A stretch of 64,000 nucleotides of DNA. Source: Cantharellus purpuraceus. Taxonomy: Eukaryota; Basidiomycota; Agaricomycetes; Cantharellales; Hydnaceae. Position numbers and translations under genes: made by a program. Each line of letters begins with the position of its first letter. The first letter of the stretch is position 1. Under the pieces are notes generated by a model that had not been told where the DNA came from, made no database searches, and was given only the letters and a program-made list of their open reading frames with translations. Shown here piece by piece: positions 18,771-30,607 of this stretch. The stretch is from contig JALBUN010000001.1 of the NCBI GenBank assembly GCA_025174535.1, forward strand, positions 558,001 through 622,000, read 5' to 3'.

Positions 18771-20460
18771 GGACAGTTGTTATGAGCACAACCCAATAAT
18801 GGGGTTGTGTATACAGTTATATCTGGCATATAGTGTGCCAAATACTGCACTAGTCCAAGGAATCATTGGACTTTGTGGCACAACCTAGGTCACCTCCATT
18901 GCATCTTGTCAGCATCTGCATGCACACCTTGGTCTATTAGGTGACCTTTGAGTATAGATCAATTTTATCCTTACTCAGGAACATGTGTGCCTTCCTGAGC
19001 TCAGAGAAACACTATTTCTGTCAAGAATTCATTCAAGTAATATTACAATCTATTGGAGCAAGAAGGGGGAGTTTTATGATAAGGAAAAGTTGTGAAAAGT
19101 TTGGGAATTTTTTGATTAAGGGATGAGGAGGAGGTGTTTTTCGATTTTATTTTGTGAGCCATCCTTTCGTTCTACGGGGGTGGCTACTACTCAAAAAGGG
19201 AGGTATTATGATGATTTTCATTTGTCATAAACCTCAAGTCAAACGGGTAAAAATTCCTTTCTCTATAAAAAGTTTTTCCCCATGACATCACATATTATCA
19301 GTATCCACATCATTTCTTTTATCATATGTTTCAATCTTACTAAAAGGCTTTTTTATCATGTGATTGTCAAATTGTATATTAACTACAACTGTTTACGAGT
19401 ATCAAAAAGGAGATTCACTACTTTTAATCCCTTCCAAGCTGCAAACAAACAGCTTGTGTCAACTTTCTGTCGTTCCTGGAATAACTCCTAAACGACCTAT
19501 TCGATTTGAAATCTTTTGCATATCCCATTAGGATATTGCATCAACTATTTCTATCTCAAATTACGAACGATTTGGATCATTACATCCATTTCTATTAAGC
19601 AAACACTTTTTCGAAGTGTTGCTATTCCCATTTCTGCTCAAATATTTTGCAGAAGTCCCAGTTCTTAACCAAATATTCTGATATTTGGTAACATTACTCT
19701 ACTAAACAACACCTTTCCATCGACCCCACATATATCTGCATCCTTGCAGTAATTGCTCCCCTATTCAAAAATCTACTTCGCCACCATCCCTCACCTTCAT
19801 CTTACACTCACCCACAACACCCCTCCATATCTTTTCTTAACAATTTCTAGGTGGTGTTCATGCTCTCATATAGTATGAGAGTACATGAATATGTCATCCA
19901 AATATACCTTCCAATATATTCTCAGAAGATGGTGGTCATGAGCCACTGGATGAGGGGCATTACAGCCCCCTTGCTGCATGACTTGGCTGACAAATGTCCC
20001 CAAGATGGTCACAAAGGCTGTCTTGGGTATATCCACCAGCCTGATGCATATCTGTTCATATGCCTCAGACATATTAAGCTTAGATTAATATGTACAGTGG
20101 ACAACATCATGTCTGATGTTGTCCTAATCAGGGAAGGGCATTATGTCCTTCACCATATTGTCATTCTGTTCACACAAGTCAAATACAGTATAAAGCTTCC
20201 CATTCTTCTTGGGAATGCATAGCATAGGTACAGCCTGTCAAGCTGTAGCTGGTACCCATCACTTAGCAGTGGTGTAGCACAGAACTTTCTCTGAAAGTTC
20301 TGCTCTGTAGTGCTCAGAGCACTTAGGCAAGCAATAATGTATTTGCTTGTCAGGATCCACAAGATTAATCTCATGGTTAACTTCCCTGAATGGGGGAAAT
20401 GCCAAGGGTATGCTGCCAAATAAGTCAGCATACTTTTCTTTCCATTGATCCCTCAATCAA
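18771..20460 (-). pseudogene. Reverse transcriptase, gypsy copy B
   Basis: Minus-strand pieces follow RT order. Fingers and early palm lie at 20,456-20,150 (EINLVDPDKQIHYCLPKCSEHYRAEL, pre-RT and RT start). The palm is at 20,072-19,866 with KTAFVTILGTFVSQVMQQGGCNAP and the catalytic VYLDDIFMYS. The thumb is at about 19,040-18,771, with readable parts of SKDKIDLYSK, IDQGVHADADKMQW and FLGLVQYLAHYMPDIT. The YLDD catalytic motif is present, but stops and shifts are frequent. A roughly 0.8-kb insertion separates palm from thumb. Confidence 0.85.
19040..19850. mobile_element. Insertion of about 0.8 kb inside the RT of copy B, probable solo LTR
   Basis: Between the palm (HTI-EHEHHLE, ending near 19,850) and the thumb of RT lies AT-rich DNA without RT similarity. 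It contains the phrases GGGGGAGTTTTATGATAAGG and AAAGGGAGGTATTATGATG, both resembling polypurine tract/LTR starts, and a TATA-like TCTATAAAAAG at about 19,261. No clean target duplication was found, so ends are approximate and the type is a guess. Confidence 0.45.
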
Positions 20461-20699
20461 GGGATCTGATCAGCCACATATGCAGTTGACCTTCATGAGA
20501 TGATGCTATACACCTCATGTTCATGTCAAATCCTCCATTGAGGGATCCTTTACTGAAGATAGTCCTTCTTTTGGGAAGGATTGTATGGTGGGTAGCTTGT
20601 TATTAGAGTTACCCCTTTGGCATCATCTACTTACACCACTATTCCCTTTTCATGGGGAGTTTGTACTACAAAGAGCATCTATATGGTACTCTTAGTTGG

Positions 20700-21110
20700 T
20701 GGGGACTTCCTCAGTTCCCATCATGATTCAACCTGGGCCATTAAAGTCCAGGCATATTCCTAGCTTCTGTAGGAATGGGGTTCCTAGTATTACATTGTAA
20801 TACTTGACATTGGTGACATTCTTCAATGTCCTGGCTACCAAATCTTATGATAGCATGAGTACCATAGTTTATGGTACTCCTGCTCTCAACACATGCCAGT
20901 TGCAGCATGATGGGTTGCTCCAGTGCAAAGGTTTTCATGCCTGTTGCACATGTGAATTCAGGGGATATCATTATCCCCTCACCTCCACTGTCTAATAGAC
21001 AGTGAGTGAGAGTCCCACCAATCTCCCAGAATCCAGAGATTGTTTTATTATTGATGCATGGCCTATCAGGTCACACCATCAACTTCTGTTGGCTCCTATG
21101 ATGATACATA
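20700..21110 (-). pseudogene. Aspartic protease, gypsy copy B
   Basis: The minus-strand reading gives HCLLDSGGEGIMISPEFTCATG, a retropepsin active site with the D-S-G triad followed by the flap region. It lies between gag (CCHC knuckle at 21,500) and RT, as expected for a gypsy pol. Decayed by stops. Confidence 0.7.
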
Positions 21111-21499
21111 GATTCAGCTGACTTGTTGACACTAACAGCAGCTATATGTAGCTGTCCTGGTTCCCTGATTATCAGGGATCCTTTCATATTGCAGAAATGC
21201 ACTGTGTATGTACATTTTGGTAGAATTCAATCACTTGGTCAAATTCATATTGCATCAGAGCAATACATTGGTATCACCTCCTCTTCAGGGACATCATTTT
21301 GGTTGTCCCATTCATAGGGGGCAACTTCTTCATTTCATTCATCAGCAACTTCTATAGCTGGCACTTTTTCTTCTGGATGATCCTTTGGATCATCCATTGC
21401 TTCTTCATGTTCTCCCTCTATTGGGGAGAACTCATCTACATTGTCCTCCACTATGTGTGAGAACATGTCCTTTTGGACTGCTGTAGACCTTACATTGCC

Positions 21500-23333
21500 C
21501 TTTAATTTGAGGCAGCTAGGTCACATGTGACCTGTCTGGCCACATTCATAGCATACAATGCTACTAGTAACATTGTTATATTGGTCACCACCTACATGAG
21601 TCAGTGGTTTCAATTGATAATTACCCTTAGGGGGGTAATTATCAGTGTTAAATCCAGAGCCACAACTATGGGGTTCTGGCCTTGGTGCACTCACTTGTTG
21701 CAAGTGCATGTTGGGAGCTATGTACACACATCCATGGGGTGTGCATTGACTTCCTGCATTGGCTACACCAGTAGTTCTATGGACTACTGGTCTATGAGCC
21801 AAGGAGGACATATTCATCATGCTCTCCAGACATCACATACCATGATGGTATCACATCACCTCTTCTATCATTTGAGCAGTCTTATATAACTGCTCAATAC
21901 TGCTAAATTCAGCATTGAAGCCCTTCTTGACTTCTTATCTCAAAGGTTCACACATTGCTGTCATGAACCTCTTCCTGAACATGTACATGTCCAGTGGCAT
22001 TATCATGCAGCCCATGTACTTATTTTGATCATTTATTAATTCATGGACAGTCCCTTGACTCTGCATCACAGAGCCAAACTTATTTGACACATGATGATGC
22101 ATCAGCATGCATAGAAATCTACACTGCAATCCTTGGATTGCAGTCTCCAGGGTCCAGTCTTGGACTGTCCTGTCATAGTGTTCTACATTTCTGTAGAACC
22201 ATTCCTGGGCCTTGCCTTTAAGGTGAGTGCCTAAGTACAATAGCTGAAACTTTGTACTTGATGGCCCTAGGAGATTATTCATCTTCAGCCATTGTAGCAT
22301 CCCTGCTATAAAGATCTCAAACTCTTTGAGATCTGCACCTCCTGCGTATTGCTCAGAGGGCAACACTTTTATGCCAGCTTGTCCAAGTACAGACTTCTCT
22401 GGGTCTGTATCTTTGTTATCAACTATAACCACTTGTACCATGCAAGCAATAGGATCAATTGTGTTCAATTGATCTGGGATACCTTGGCCTTCTATTGTCA
22501 ATGGTGTGGATTGCTCCCAGTGATAGGGAGCATCCTCTTGAGGTACCCATTGGGTATCTCACTGCTCATGGTGAGTGTCCCCTGAGAGACCCACTACTTG
22601 TATGCACTGATAACTATTCAGCATGTTTTGTGACTGTTGATTTAGGTCAACAGCAGCATTGAGCTCCTGTTGAGACCACTGCTCTCTATAGAGTTGGCCA
22701 AGCTCTTGTTCTGCATGTTTAGCCTTCCATTTGAGGACTAAGCTATGTTTGCAAGAAGCCTCAGCTTCTTGCTGTTGCCACTCAATCCCTTGATTGAGCT
22801 CTCTTGATCTAGATTGGGGAGTTTCCTCCTCAATCTGTATCAGTAATCCTTACCTTACAGGGATTACTGGATTTCTGATTCCCTCCAATGGGGGGATCTT
22901 GTTTCTTCTATCCAACCAATCACTCAGTTGGATCCTCTCACTCTGGGGAGACCTAGACTCTCCAGATTCAGATTCTCAACAAGAATCTGATTGTCAGCGA
23001 CATGACCTGCATTTCTCAGAGTTGGAGTGATTTTAACATTGTTCCCAGTTCTGTGATTTGCTGTCCCATAGTGGTGGCAGCACATTCTGCTTTGGCAGCC
23101 ATTTTGGCTGCCTGAGCACTAGCATCACTAATGCTCTTCATCTCATGCTGATTGCACATGAGTTGCTCAGTGAATCTTGCAATGGACCAGTGGGTTTCAT
23201 GCCACTTCATGCTGCATGATGCCCTAGTAGAGGTAATACTGCCTCTACTTGCACTCATTTCTTGCACACATTCCTTCCCTTTAGGAACATTGGAGGCAGT
23301 TACCAACTGTCTCCTTCTTTCTTCCCTTATCAA
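21500..23333 (-). pseudogene. Gag with CCHC zinc knuckle, gypsy copy B
   Basis: The 22,501-21,935 segment reads as a retrotransposon capsid: LKEFEIFIAGMLQWLKMNNLLGP, LLYLGTHLKGKAQEWFYRNVE and a long helical C-terminus. Downstream the nucleocapsid knuckle CYECGQTGHM is visible (CX2CX4HX4C), with a stop directly after GHM. The N-terminal part at 23,333-23,016 has a coiled-coil-like Ala/Met-rich stretch. In-frame stops separate the parts. Confidence 0.8.
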
Positions 23334-23784
23334 AGAACCACTTGATGAGGGGTTCTTGTTTGACAGATGATCTATTGTACAATCATCTGTGCAGTCTCAC
23401 GACTGTGACAACTCTCTCCTAGAGTCTTCCTTATGAGAAGTCCCTATGACTTCTCAAGGATCTAGCTCCCCTTCATGGGAGCTTCTACTGCTGGTTACAC
23501 ACTGCCATTCATCATTTATAATGTCCTGGGCACTGCCAGCATGACTTGCTCTACTTCAAGTCATCATTATAATGACTCCTTCTCTTCTGCTTCTGTAGAC
23601 TAACTAAGTTAGTCTACTACTTGCTCACTTGTGTGAGCAACTGGGAGGAGTGGGTATATGTCTGTACACCAGCAACAGCTGGTTTTCTAGCACTGGCCAG
23701 AAAACTTCAATAAAGAGGAAGAGTCAACTGATTCTTCCTAGAAATGGAAACAAGGACTTCTAGGAGCCCCTCAAGTAGTATGAA

Positions 23785-24319
23785 AGGCTGCTAAACACTC
23801 CCTAGTGGAGTGTTTGGGTCATGATAAGCTAGATTGTGACCTTACCAGGATACCACATTAGTGGTTGCCTCCTCCTCATCCATCCCATTGGATGAGGATG
23901 CCATGACAATGTCAGGGATGACTGAGAGTTACCCCCCTCCAGAGCCATATGATCAGAACAATTATATGGACATGGATTCATCCAAACAGCTCCATAGGGA
24001 GCTGTATGAATGATTAGTGAATGAGGTCGTGCCTCATTCAAGAAGGGGAGGGTGTAAGTACCCTAGGTACTTACTTATGTAGTATAGACATTATATGTAT
24101 ATATCCACAGCAATCCACTAGGGAATGCTGTCATCTTGGTAGACATATGCACCCATAGGGTACATATATAGTTATTACATAATCTGTAGACCAAGTATAC
24201 ATATGGGTCCATGTGTAGAAAAAAAAAACTTAGAAATTACCACACTGTACAGCACATAGCACAACCAATAAACTTGGTTGAGTTCTGTGTCAGTGTCAAC
24301 TAAGTCAACCAACTTAACA
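23785..24319 (+). mobile_element. Fragment D: third-ORF end, polypurine tract and LTR of the same gypsy family
   Basis: From about 23,785 the plus strand matches the end of the copy A third ORF (GTTTGGGTCATGATAAG; the acidic end with ATGTCAGGGATGACTGAGAG), then AAGAAGGGGAGGG, then an LTR from 24,053 (TGTAAGTACCCTAGG) to about 24,319 (CTTAACA). It is oriented opposite to the adjacent gag of copy B. The LTR is diverged from that of copy A but keeps the same palindromes. The left border is approximate. Confidence 0.75.
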
Positions 24320-24569
24320 CCATACCTGCACCTGTTGACACCCCCTCAGATCTGACTCTACTCCCTCCAGCCTCATATCCTTCTCTGTCCAATGCCTCTT
24401 GGATGGATGCCCTTCTGGGTCCTTCTTCACTCCCCTTGGATTACTGGCTGGGGCTTGACACTCCAGCTCTGAGGGTCAAACTTGCCATTGACCTCACACC
24501 CTCCTTTCTGGCCCCAACACCAATTGCATGATCAGAGCCAGTGGGTCAGGCCAGTAGGCCACACACACT

Positions 24570-25154
24570 TCACACCTGCATTGTGACATAAGTTGCATAT
24601 GACCCCACTTCCACATCTGCCTCTGCCTCCACTCCTTCATCCTCTTCAGCTGCCCCCACCAAAAATAATGGCATACTCCCTTCAGGAAATCCCCCTAACA
24701 GAGGTATGATTAGGCAAGGGGATTGCTTTTGCTCCAATGACATAATGACCACATCAGGAGTAGTGGGTTGTACAGGTTCATTTGAGGTTATCAGCAGAAC
24801 CATCTCCACCCTGACCTCTACCTTGACCTCCATTGCAGCCTCAAGCTCACACACCTGCCCCTCTACTCTCTGCTGTTCCACTGCTTTCATGGCAGTGCTC
24901 AGTTCACTGGCATAACAGATGTGCTCTATCCTCTCCTCCACTTTCTGTCTCTGCTCCACCTCCTCTACCTCCCACCACCTCTGCTCCTCATGTGCCCTCT
25001 GTTCCTCCTCATGACTCCTCCACTCTTCTTCCTCCCTCCATTTCTTCTCCTCCTCCTGTCTCATCCACTCTTCCTCTTCCTCTTTCTGCTTCTGTTCCTC
25101 TGCCTCCTTCCTCCTCCATTCTTCCTCCTCTTCTCTCTGTTGGGCCAGGAGCAA
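24570..25154 (-). pseudogene. E/R-rich coiled-coil ORF at the edge of the transposon island
   Basis: A 194-codon open frame on the minus strand. The N-terminal 70 residues are almost pure QREEEEEWRRKEAEEQ-like charged repeats, then a Glu/Val-rich part and a less biased C-terminus. The first codon is TTG; the first ATG comes only within the charged part (MRQEEEKK), so the true start is lost or upstream across a break. Such charged ORFs are common next to retroelements in agaricomycete genomes (recalled, not checked). The plus-strand proline/leucine ORF in the same place is its shadow. Confidence 0.4.
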
Positions 25155-25379
25155 TTTAATGTAACATTGAATCAGGCTAGCCTGACATGCTGTAATTTTA
25201 GTAAAACAGTCTTTACATGCTTCTCCAATGTTCTATAATATTTGGGATTTTTCCAAGCTCTAGACAGTTGGAAATCCCGGGGTCTGATAGTAATCAGTCA
25301 CCCATTACTCCCCTCGATTCGAAGTCCAAACTCCTACTTGTTATGGTGACTCACCTCGTCCCTGTCCAACCTCTTGTTC

Positions 25380-26847
25380 AGCAGCTGGGAGCCATGCCTC
25401 AAGGTGCAGCAGAAGAGGACAGGGATATTCCAGATCGTTCAATGACATTTGCACCTGATGGCGTGAAGATCCACACAACTGGAGAACCCAACAGGGTGCG
25501 GCGGGAGGAGATCAGATAAGGATATGGCGATAGTGTTGTCGCTCTTGTCACACACAGCAGCAGCCTTGTTAAGGCCCATGCCAGCAGTGAACGTATATTT
25601 GCTCCAGTCCAGAAAATGCCTGTCGAACTCCTAGCAGAGATCTTCGTCCAATGCATTCTACGATCGGTGCAGGGGAATTTTTGGGACAATTAGTATTTGC
25701 GCAATGCGAGTGACATGCAACAGGTTCGCGCATGACTTGGACAAGTGTGTCGGGCATGGAGCACTATTACAAACAACGAACTTGGGCAATGCTGGTTGTT
25801 GGCAAACCATTTCCGACTATAGAAATTGTTTCTTTATGGATCAAGAAAGTAAAGTCACAACCATTAGACGTAGTTATTCAACCCGATTTTGTGTACAGCT
25901 GCAGTGGGCAGAGGGGGGCCCACACGAAAGGCTATTCTTCCGATGCTTCATAGAGAGCTCTGGCGGATCCGCTCCCTTCGTGCGCTAGAGTTCAACGAAC
26001 TGTTTCCCTGGGATGTATCAACAAATGCTCCTATGTTGCAGAGCCTCGTTCTCCATAGGCGTATGGCAATAGGTGGTATTCACTGCCCTGAACTTCGTAC
26101 ACCCGATCTCCTCCACTTGGACGAATCACTCCAGTTCATGTTTCTCAAACCCATGCAGAATGTTCGCCAACTTTGTTTTTCCTCTCCATGGGGTGGTTCG
26201 ACTATGCCGTGCCTCAAGCTTCTTGATCTTCTGCCCAATCTCGTCTCTTTGGAGTGGAGTATACACCCCAGAGATGGGATAATCCCAGGAATTCCCCATA
26301 AGCGTCCGAAAGTGGTTTTACAATCCCTCAAGTGTTTCACCTTTAGCACAAGTGGAGGCTGTTCAGTCGATGTTCTTGCATGCCTCAAGGTTCCCTCGCT
26401 AGAGAATCTTTTTCTTGTGTGTGAGGGAGAAGAAAGATTGAACGAATCTGGACAGTATTTGTGAATATGGGACCGTCCAGCTGCGCCATGTGGAAGCAAA
26501 CATGAAGGGGGCAAATATCGATGCCATGAACCATTTTCAGCACCTCGAAACTCTTGCTCTATGTCACTGAGAGTGACTTTGAGCAGCTGCTCGTTGCCCT
26601 GTGCCCTCATGATCGTGACTTCAGTTCTGCATGTCCTCAGCTCAAAATGGTCGAGTTTTGCGCGTTCTCATCATGGATGCACATCAACCCGGATCCACTT
26701 ATTAACTTTATACAGCAACGGGTGGTGTCGGATTTGGATGGCCCAGCACCAGGTTTGGTGACATGCCTGAAACTGTCAGGCTATCATGCTGGAAAGCTGC
26801 TTCTCGCACAACTTCCTAGAACACACAGCCAGTCGATTTATATATAG
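25380..26847 (+). pseudogene. F-box/LRR-like gene, broken
   Basis: An F-box start is readable at 25,617-25,690 (MPVELLAEIFVQCILRSVQGNFWDN, then a stop). The rest continues in other frames: CNRFAHDLDKCVGHGALLQ near 25,715, an LRR-like body at about 25,930-26,464 (LRALEFNELFPWDVSTNAPMLQSLVLHRR; LLDLLPNLVSLEWSIHP; VPSLENLFLVCEG), and an end at 26,554-26,847 (CPQLKMVEFCAF...PGLVTCLKLSGY). At least three stops or shifts without plausible introns suggest a pseudogene. F-box proteins recruit substrates to SCF ubiquitin ligases and form large, fast-changing families in Agaricomycetes. It is the first host gene beyond the island. Confidence 0.6.
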
Positions 26848-27740
26848 TAATCTTTGGCTTGTGTTTGTTCTCTTGGCAAACTAGTGGTGCGATGCAAAGT
26901 GGGGAACAAGTTGTCTTGTATGAAAATGTCTGAGGTATTGTGAGATGATTGCGAAGGGTCTTTCTCGTCATGAATACATGGAATTCTTAATCTTGCCCAA
27001 AACCACACCCTCCCCCAGTACTGCAGCATGCATATGTGCGGGAAATCTATCTACAGTTGGATTCAGCCAGTCTCGTCCGACAGAGCTTTGACCCGTCACA
27101 GACATCTACCATTTTGTCCCCATCATTAGTAGTACTTCTTTGATCCCAAAACATATCTTCTCTGGTACATGGCCTACTGTCCGCCACATTTTTCCGCCAT
27201 CTGTGCGAATCCAATGTGACTAACCTTGTCAACGCTCGTATAGACGTTCTCATTGAATAGAATTATTGCCTCTTAAAAACATGTGTGCAGAGTGTTTGAA
27301 ATACTCTGATCACACAAAGGCCAAGTGACGTGTTGTCATCAAAGATTCATCTTCGTTGATACTTGTGAGTGCCGATTCAGTTCTGGTATCGTTCTGGCAC
27401 GCCAGGCCGACCGTTAATGAACAATGCTGCCTGTCAAGACGACAAACCATGGATGCATTAGGTTCCTTAGCACAAGTGACACTCATATTCATACAAATGA
27501 ACAAACGAAAAATAGCCCCAAACCCCACCGATGTCCCCAATTCACCCCTGGTGAACGACACCGCCTTTCAGAGGCTCTCCACCCCACCAGAGGAGATGTG
27601 TTTCGGTGTTCGGTGGGTGCGAGGGGGGAGGGTGCGAGGGGAGAGGTGTCAATAACAACAATACGGACTTACCTCGATATGAGCGCCTTGGCGTGAGTTT
27701 GATACTCCGCTTGTGAGCCGCCACATGTACCAGCAGGAGA
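26848..27740. other. Intergenic, no supported feature
   Basis: Short ORFs on both strands have no recognisable similarity and poor codon structure. I see no gene, repeat or RNA here. The last 200 bp are the likely promoter of the proline-rich gene starting at 27,741. Confidence 0.5.
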
Positions 27741-29579
27741 ATGCGGGCAGGTGAGGAGAGCTACGCTGGCAGTTCCCAGGAGGTACCGCCAAGTTATTCC
27801 AGAACAGACCCCTTTACCCCAGACGTTAAACACCCCATCGAACCCACCCTCAACACCCTCGTCGACTCCCCTGCACACCTCCCATTCGACGACCCCCTCG
27901 CCGGTTCCTTGCCATCGCCCACACGGCGCACCTTGCCGTCCTTGCCACAGCACCAGCAGCAGCAGGAGCAGCAGCCTCTCCACTCGTCCATGCCCAACCT
28001 TCTCCTTGCAGCAGCACGCGACGACCACAACAACACCCGCCTCGCCCCTGACGGCCCGCCACAGCGACGTCCTGAGCTGCCGCATGCCCCCAGGTCGACG
28101 CCCGATACCAGAGAAAAGCTGGGCAAGATCTCCGAGCTGGAAGAGGTAGACCCCTACGGCAACAAGTTTCACGAGGAAGGCCCATTCGAGGCGGGAAGGA
28201 GGGCCCAACGAGTCGAGACGGCCAAGCCCTCGAGCATGAACGTGAGTCGCGGTAGTCATTAGTGCTTGACTGCAAATAAACGCTGTTGTCAGGGTCGTTT
28301 CCCAAGCATAAAACCGGGTGAGATTATGCCCATCAACACGATTCGGGTACGTTCAAAGCATCTTTCCCCCTGGTCCCAGCTAACTCTCTCCATGTAGACA
28401 ATTAACGGCCCACCGTCGTTTGTCCCGCCATTGGAGGCGCCTCCCTTTCCCCCTATTGTGCACAATAATCCCATCCGACCTGCACACTTTCCGCCAAATC
28501 TACACCCGCCTTCGGAGCCTGCACAAGCGCCTTCGCCGTCTCGCCAGCAGCCTCCTCCGCCACAACAGATCCCTCGCTCCCATTCGCACCGTTCGTCCCC
28601 ATCCCCATCGCAGCCGCCTCCTCCCAATCCCGCTCTAGCCCAGCCACCCCGCGAGCCCCACCGCTCTCGTTCACAGCACAGCATCCCATACCCACAACCG
28701 CCCCCCCCACATCAAAACGCCACACCACCTGATTTCCCCAATGCACCGCCTCCACCGGCTCCATCACGGCGACATACCTTCAACGCACGCGACGGCGTTC
28801 CGCCTGGTCTGGCGCCAACCGGACGTTACCCTGTTCCTCAGCCGCCGCCCCTGCCGTCCCTGCCCCTGCCTGGTCCGCAGGGGCAACAGCCTCCATACCA
28901 CTATCCTCCAGGTCCTCCTGTCCGCTCACACTCTCAGCACCAGCACCAGCACCAGCACCAGCACCAACACCAGCACCAACACCAGCCACATCCACACGCA
29001 GGCGCACCCCCATACCCCCATCCTGGACCCCGCGACGGGCACCGACACTCTCTCCCTGCGCCCCCTCCTCCTCGCGAGCAGTACATGCCCATGCCCATGC
29101 CGCCGGTACCGTCGCCCTCGCCTATGCAACTTCCGTCGCAGAACGTGCCGACGCCACAGGCGCTGGGGATTGTGCACACGCCGCCGCCGCCGGCATCGAA
29201 TGGAAGCACAAAGGGGGATCCGACGCGGCCGCCGCGGTCGACGCCGAGGCCTGTGATGCCGCCGTTGTTGGGGCCGCTGGTGGGAAAGGGGTATGATGGT
29301 GGACGCGGTGAAGGTGCGGGCGCGCTGCAACGTTCCATGTCGTCAGTTGCGATAACTGGGGGGGGTGAAAAGAATGGCGGGGGTGGTGGGTTTTTGGCCA
29401 AGACGAGGAGTATATTGAGGAAAAGGACGAGTACGACGGGGATAAAGACTCATGCGGATGGGGGGATATCGTTTATGCCGCGTTCGGGGGGTGGGTTGGA
29501 GGATGTGGGGGAGGAGCGGGAGGGGAGTATAGGCGGGGGTGGGGGAAGGTTCGGCAAGAGGTTGAGTAAGCGGAAGTAG
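27741..29579 (+). CDS. Proline/glutamine/histidine-rich fungal protein
   Basis: Three exons: 27,741-28,240, 28,292-28,348 and 28,400-29,579. The introns are GTGAGT...TGTCAG and GTACGT...CATGTAG, both 51 nt, giving about 578 aa. The conserved core is around the introns: KLGKISELEEVDPYGNKFHEEGPFE, then FPSIKPGEIMPINTIR. It resembles a motif found in a family of uncharacterised fungal proteins (recalled, not verified). The long third exon is low-complexity, with PPPP runs, an HQ repeat (28,935-28,985), and a C-terminal basic part (FLAKTRSILRKRTSTTG, ending KRLSKRK). Probably intrinsically disordered; a cortical or cytoskeletal adaptor role would fit such composition, but nothing shows it. An upstream exon before 27,741 cannot be excluded. 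Confidence 0.7.
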
Positions 29580-30607
29580 TGGGATGGGTGTGTGCAGTGC
29601 AGTGCTGGGCGGTGCGGTGCTGGGATGTGATTTTTTGGTTGGTTGGTTTCGGTCGCTCTGGCTTACACGCTAACACATGACACGGCGCTGCTGCGCGCTG
29701 CCTTGACATTATTGGATTGGCTAACATTTATCTGGACCGGGAACGATTGGCTTGGGTGGTGGGAGGGGGACCTGGGGGAGGGCTTTTCATGACGGGACAT
29801 TGTCATGTGCATGTGTCGCACATGTTTGTTTTGTGCATGGCTGTAGTTGTTGATGTGATTGAGGTTTTTTTTTTCTTCTCTCCCCACTGCCTTCTTTCAT
29901 TCTTCTTTCTTTGCTTTGCTTCCCTTTTCCACCCCTTCCCTTGTCACTTCCCTTCCCCCCCCTTTTCCCCTTCTGTTTTTTTTTTCTTTTTGCATGATAA
30001 TTCACGAGTGATGTGATGGTGATGTGATGAACATGTACGGACTCGACGATACAAATTATCTGACAGCTACAAAATCTGTGACTTAAAAAGCGTCGTAGTT
30101 GATCGAACGAAGTAACATGCAAACATTTTGGTCAACATTTTGGTTGTCGCACATGTCCGTGCGCTGGCACATTTCCACTGAAATAGAGTTGATGTGGTGT
30201 TGAGGGGTTTTTCCCGGGCCGGCCTCAGCATCGCTTATAGACGCCACAGTGGAGGATATGGATGAATGAATGGGTGGGTGCAACAGCTGAATAGTCCTGC
30301 CATCAATAGTGTAACCAGCGATTCCCAATGTAATGCATGGCAGATCCAGGAGGGGCGGCGTTCGGAACTCATCAACATCAGCCAACCCCCTCGACACATG
30401 CTTATGATAGTTATTGCCCAGACAAAAGCTAGCAGTGAACCGTGACCGCCGACGTCGCATATATACATGTGCGTTCGTCGAGGCATGAACACAAGGGTGT
30501 ATGTAACAGAACGCAACACTGGGAGATGTCTCGCCAGACTCGCGCATCGGCCACATCAGCTTGCCCTTTGAGCACAGCAACCCCCTCCCCCTCCCCCGCG
30601 GGGCCAT
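29580..30607. other. Intergenic, with a pyrimidine-rich stretch
   Basis: 29,866-29,990 is a T/C-rich tract on the plus strand, typical of fungal promoter or terminator regions. ORFs in 30,083-30,607 lack credible codon structure and overlap the 3' end of the kinase gene. No gene called. Confidence 0.5.

Larger units (their letters stand above)
4130..23600 (-). mobile_element. Ty3/gypsy chromodomain retroelement, copy B, nested with several insertions
   Basis: Read on the minus strand from about 23.4 kb downward, the pieces follow in proper order: gag, protease, RT, RNase H, integrase start (17,112-17,215), integrase remainder (6583-7927), chromodomain, hairpin spacer and third ORF. The two integrase parts join across the 9.2-kb insertion when aligned to copy A, which shows they were once one element. 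Other interruptions are the 547-bp TIR element in the third ORF, the solo LTR between RT and RNase H, and a roughly 0.8-kb insertion in RT. The third ORF is cut at 4130 by copy A. No 5' LTR was found; the right end near 23.4-23.8 kb meets fragment D in opposite orientation. Many stops and frameshifts mark it as dead. Confidence 0.8.

Noticed and set aside
24833..25238. Proline/leucine-rich plus-strand ORFs
   Set aside because: They are antisense shadows of the E/R-rich minus-strand ORF.
28289..29401. Several long antisense ORFs (G/R- and C/W-rich)
   Set aside because: They are complements of the low-complexity proline-rich exon and have no independent signal.
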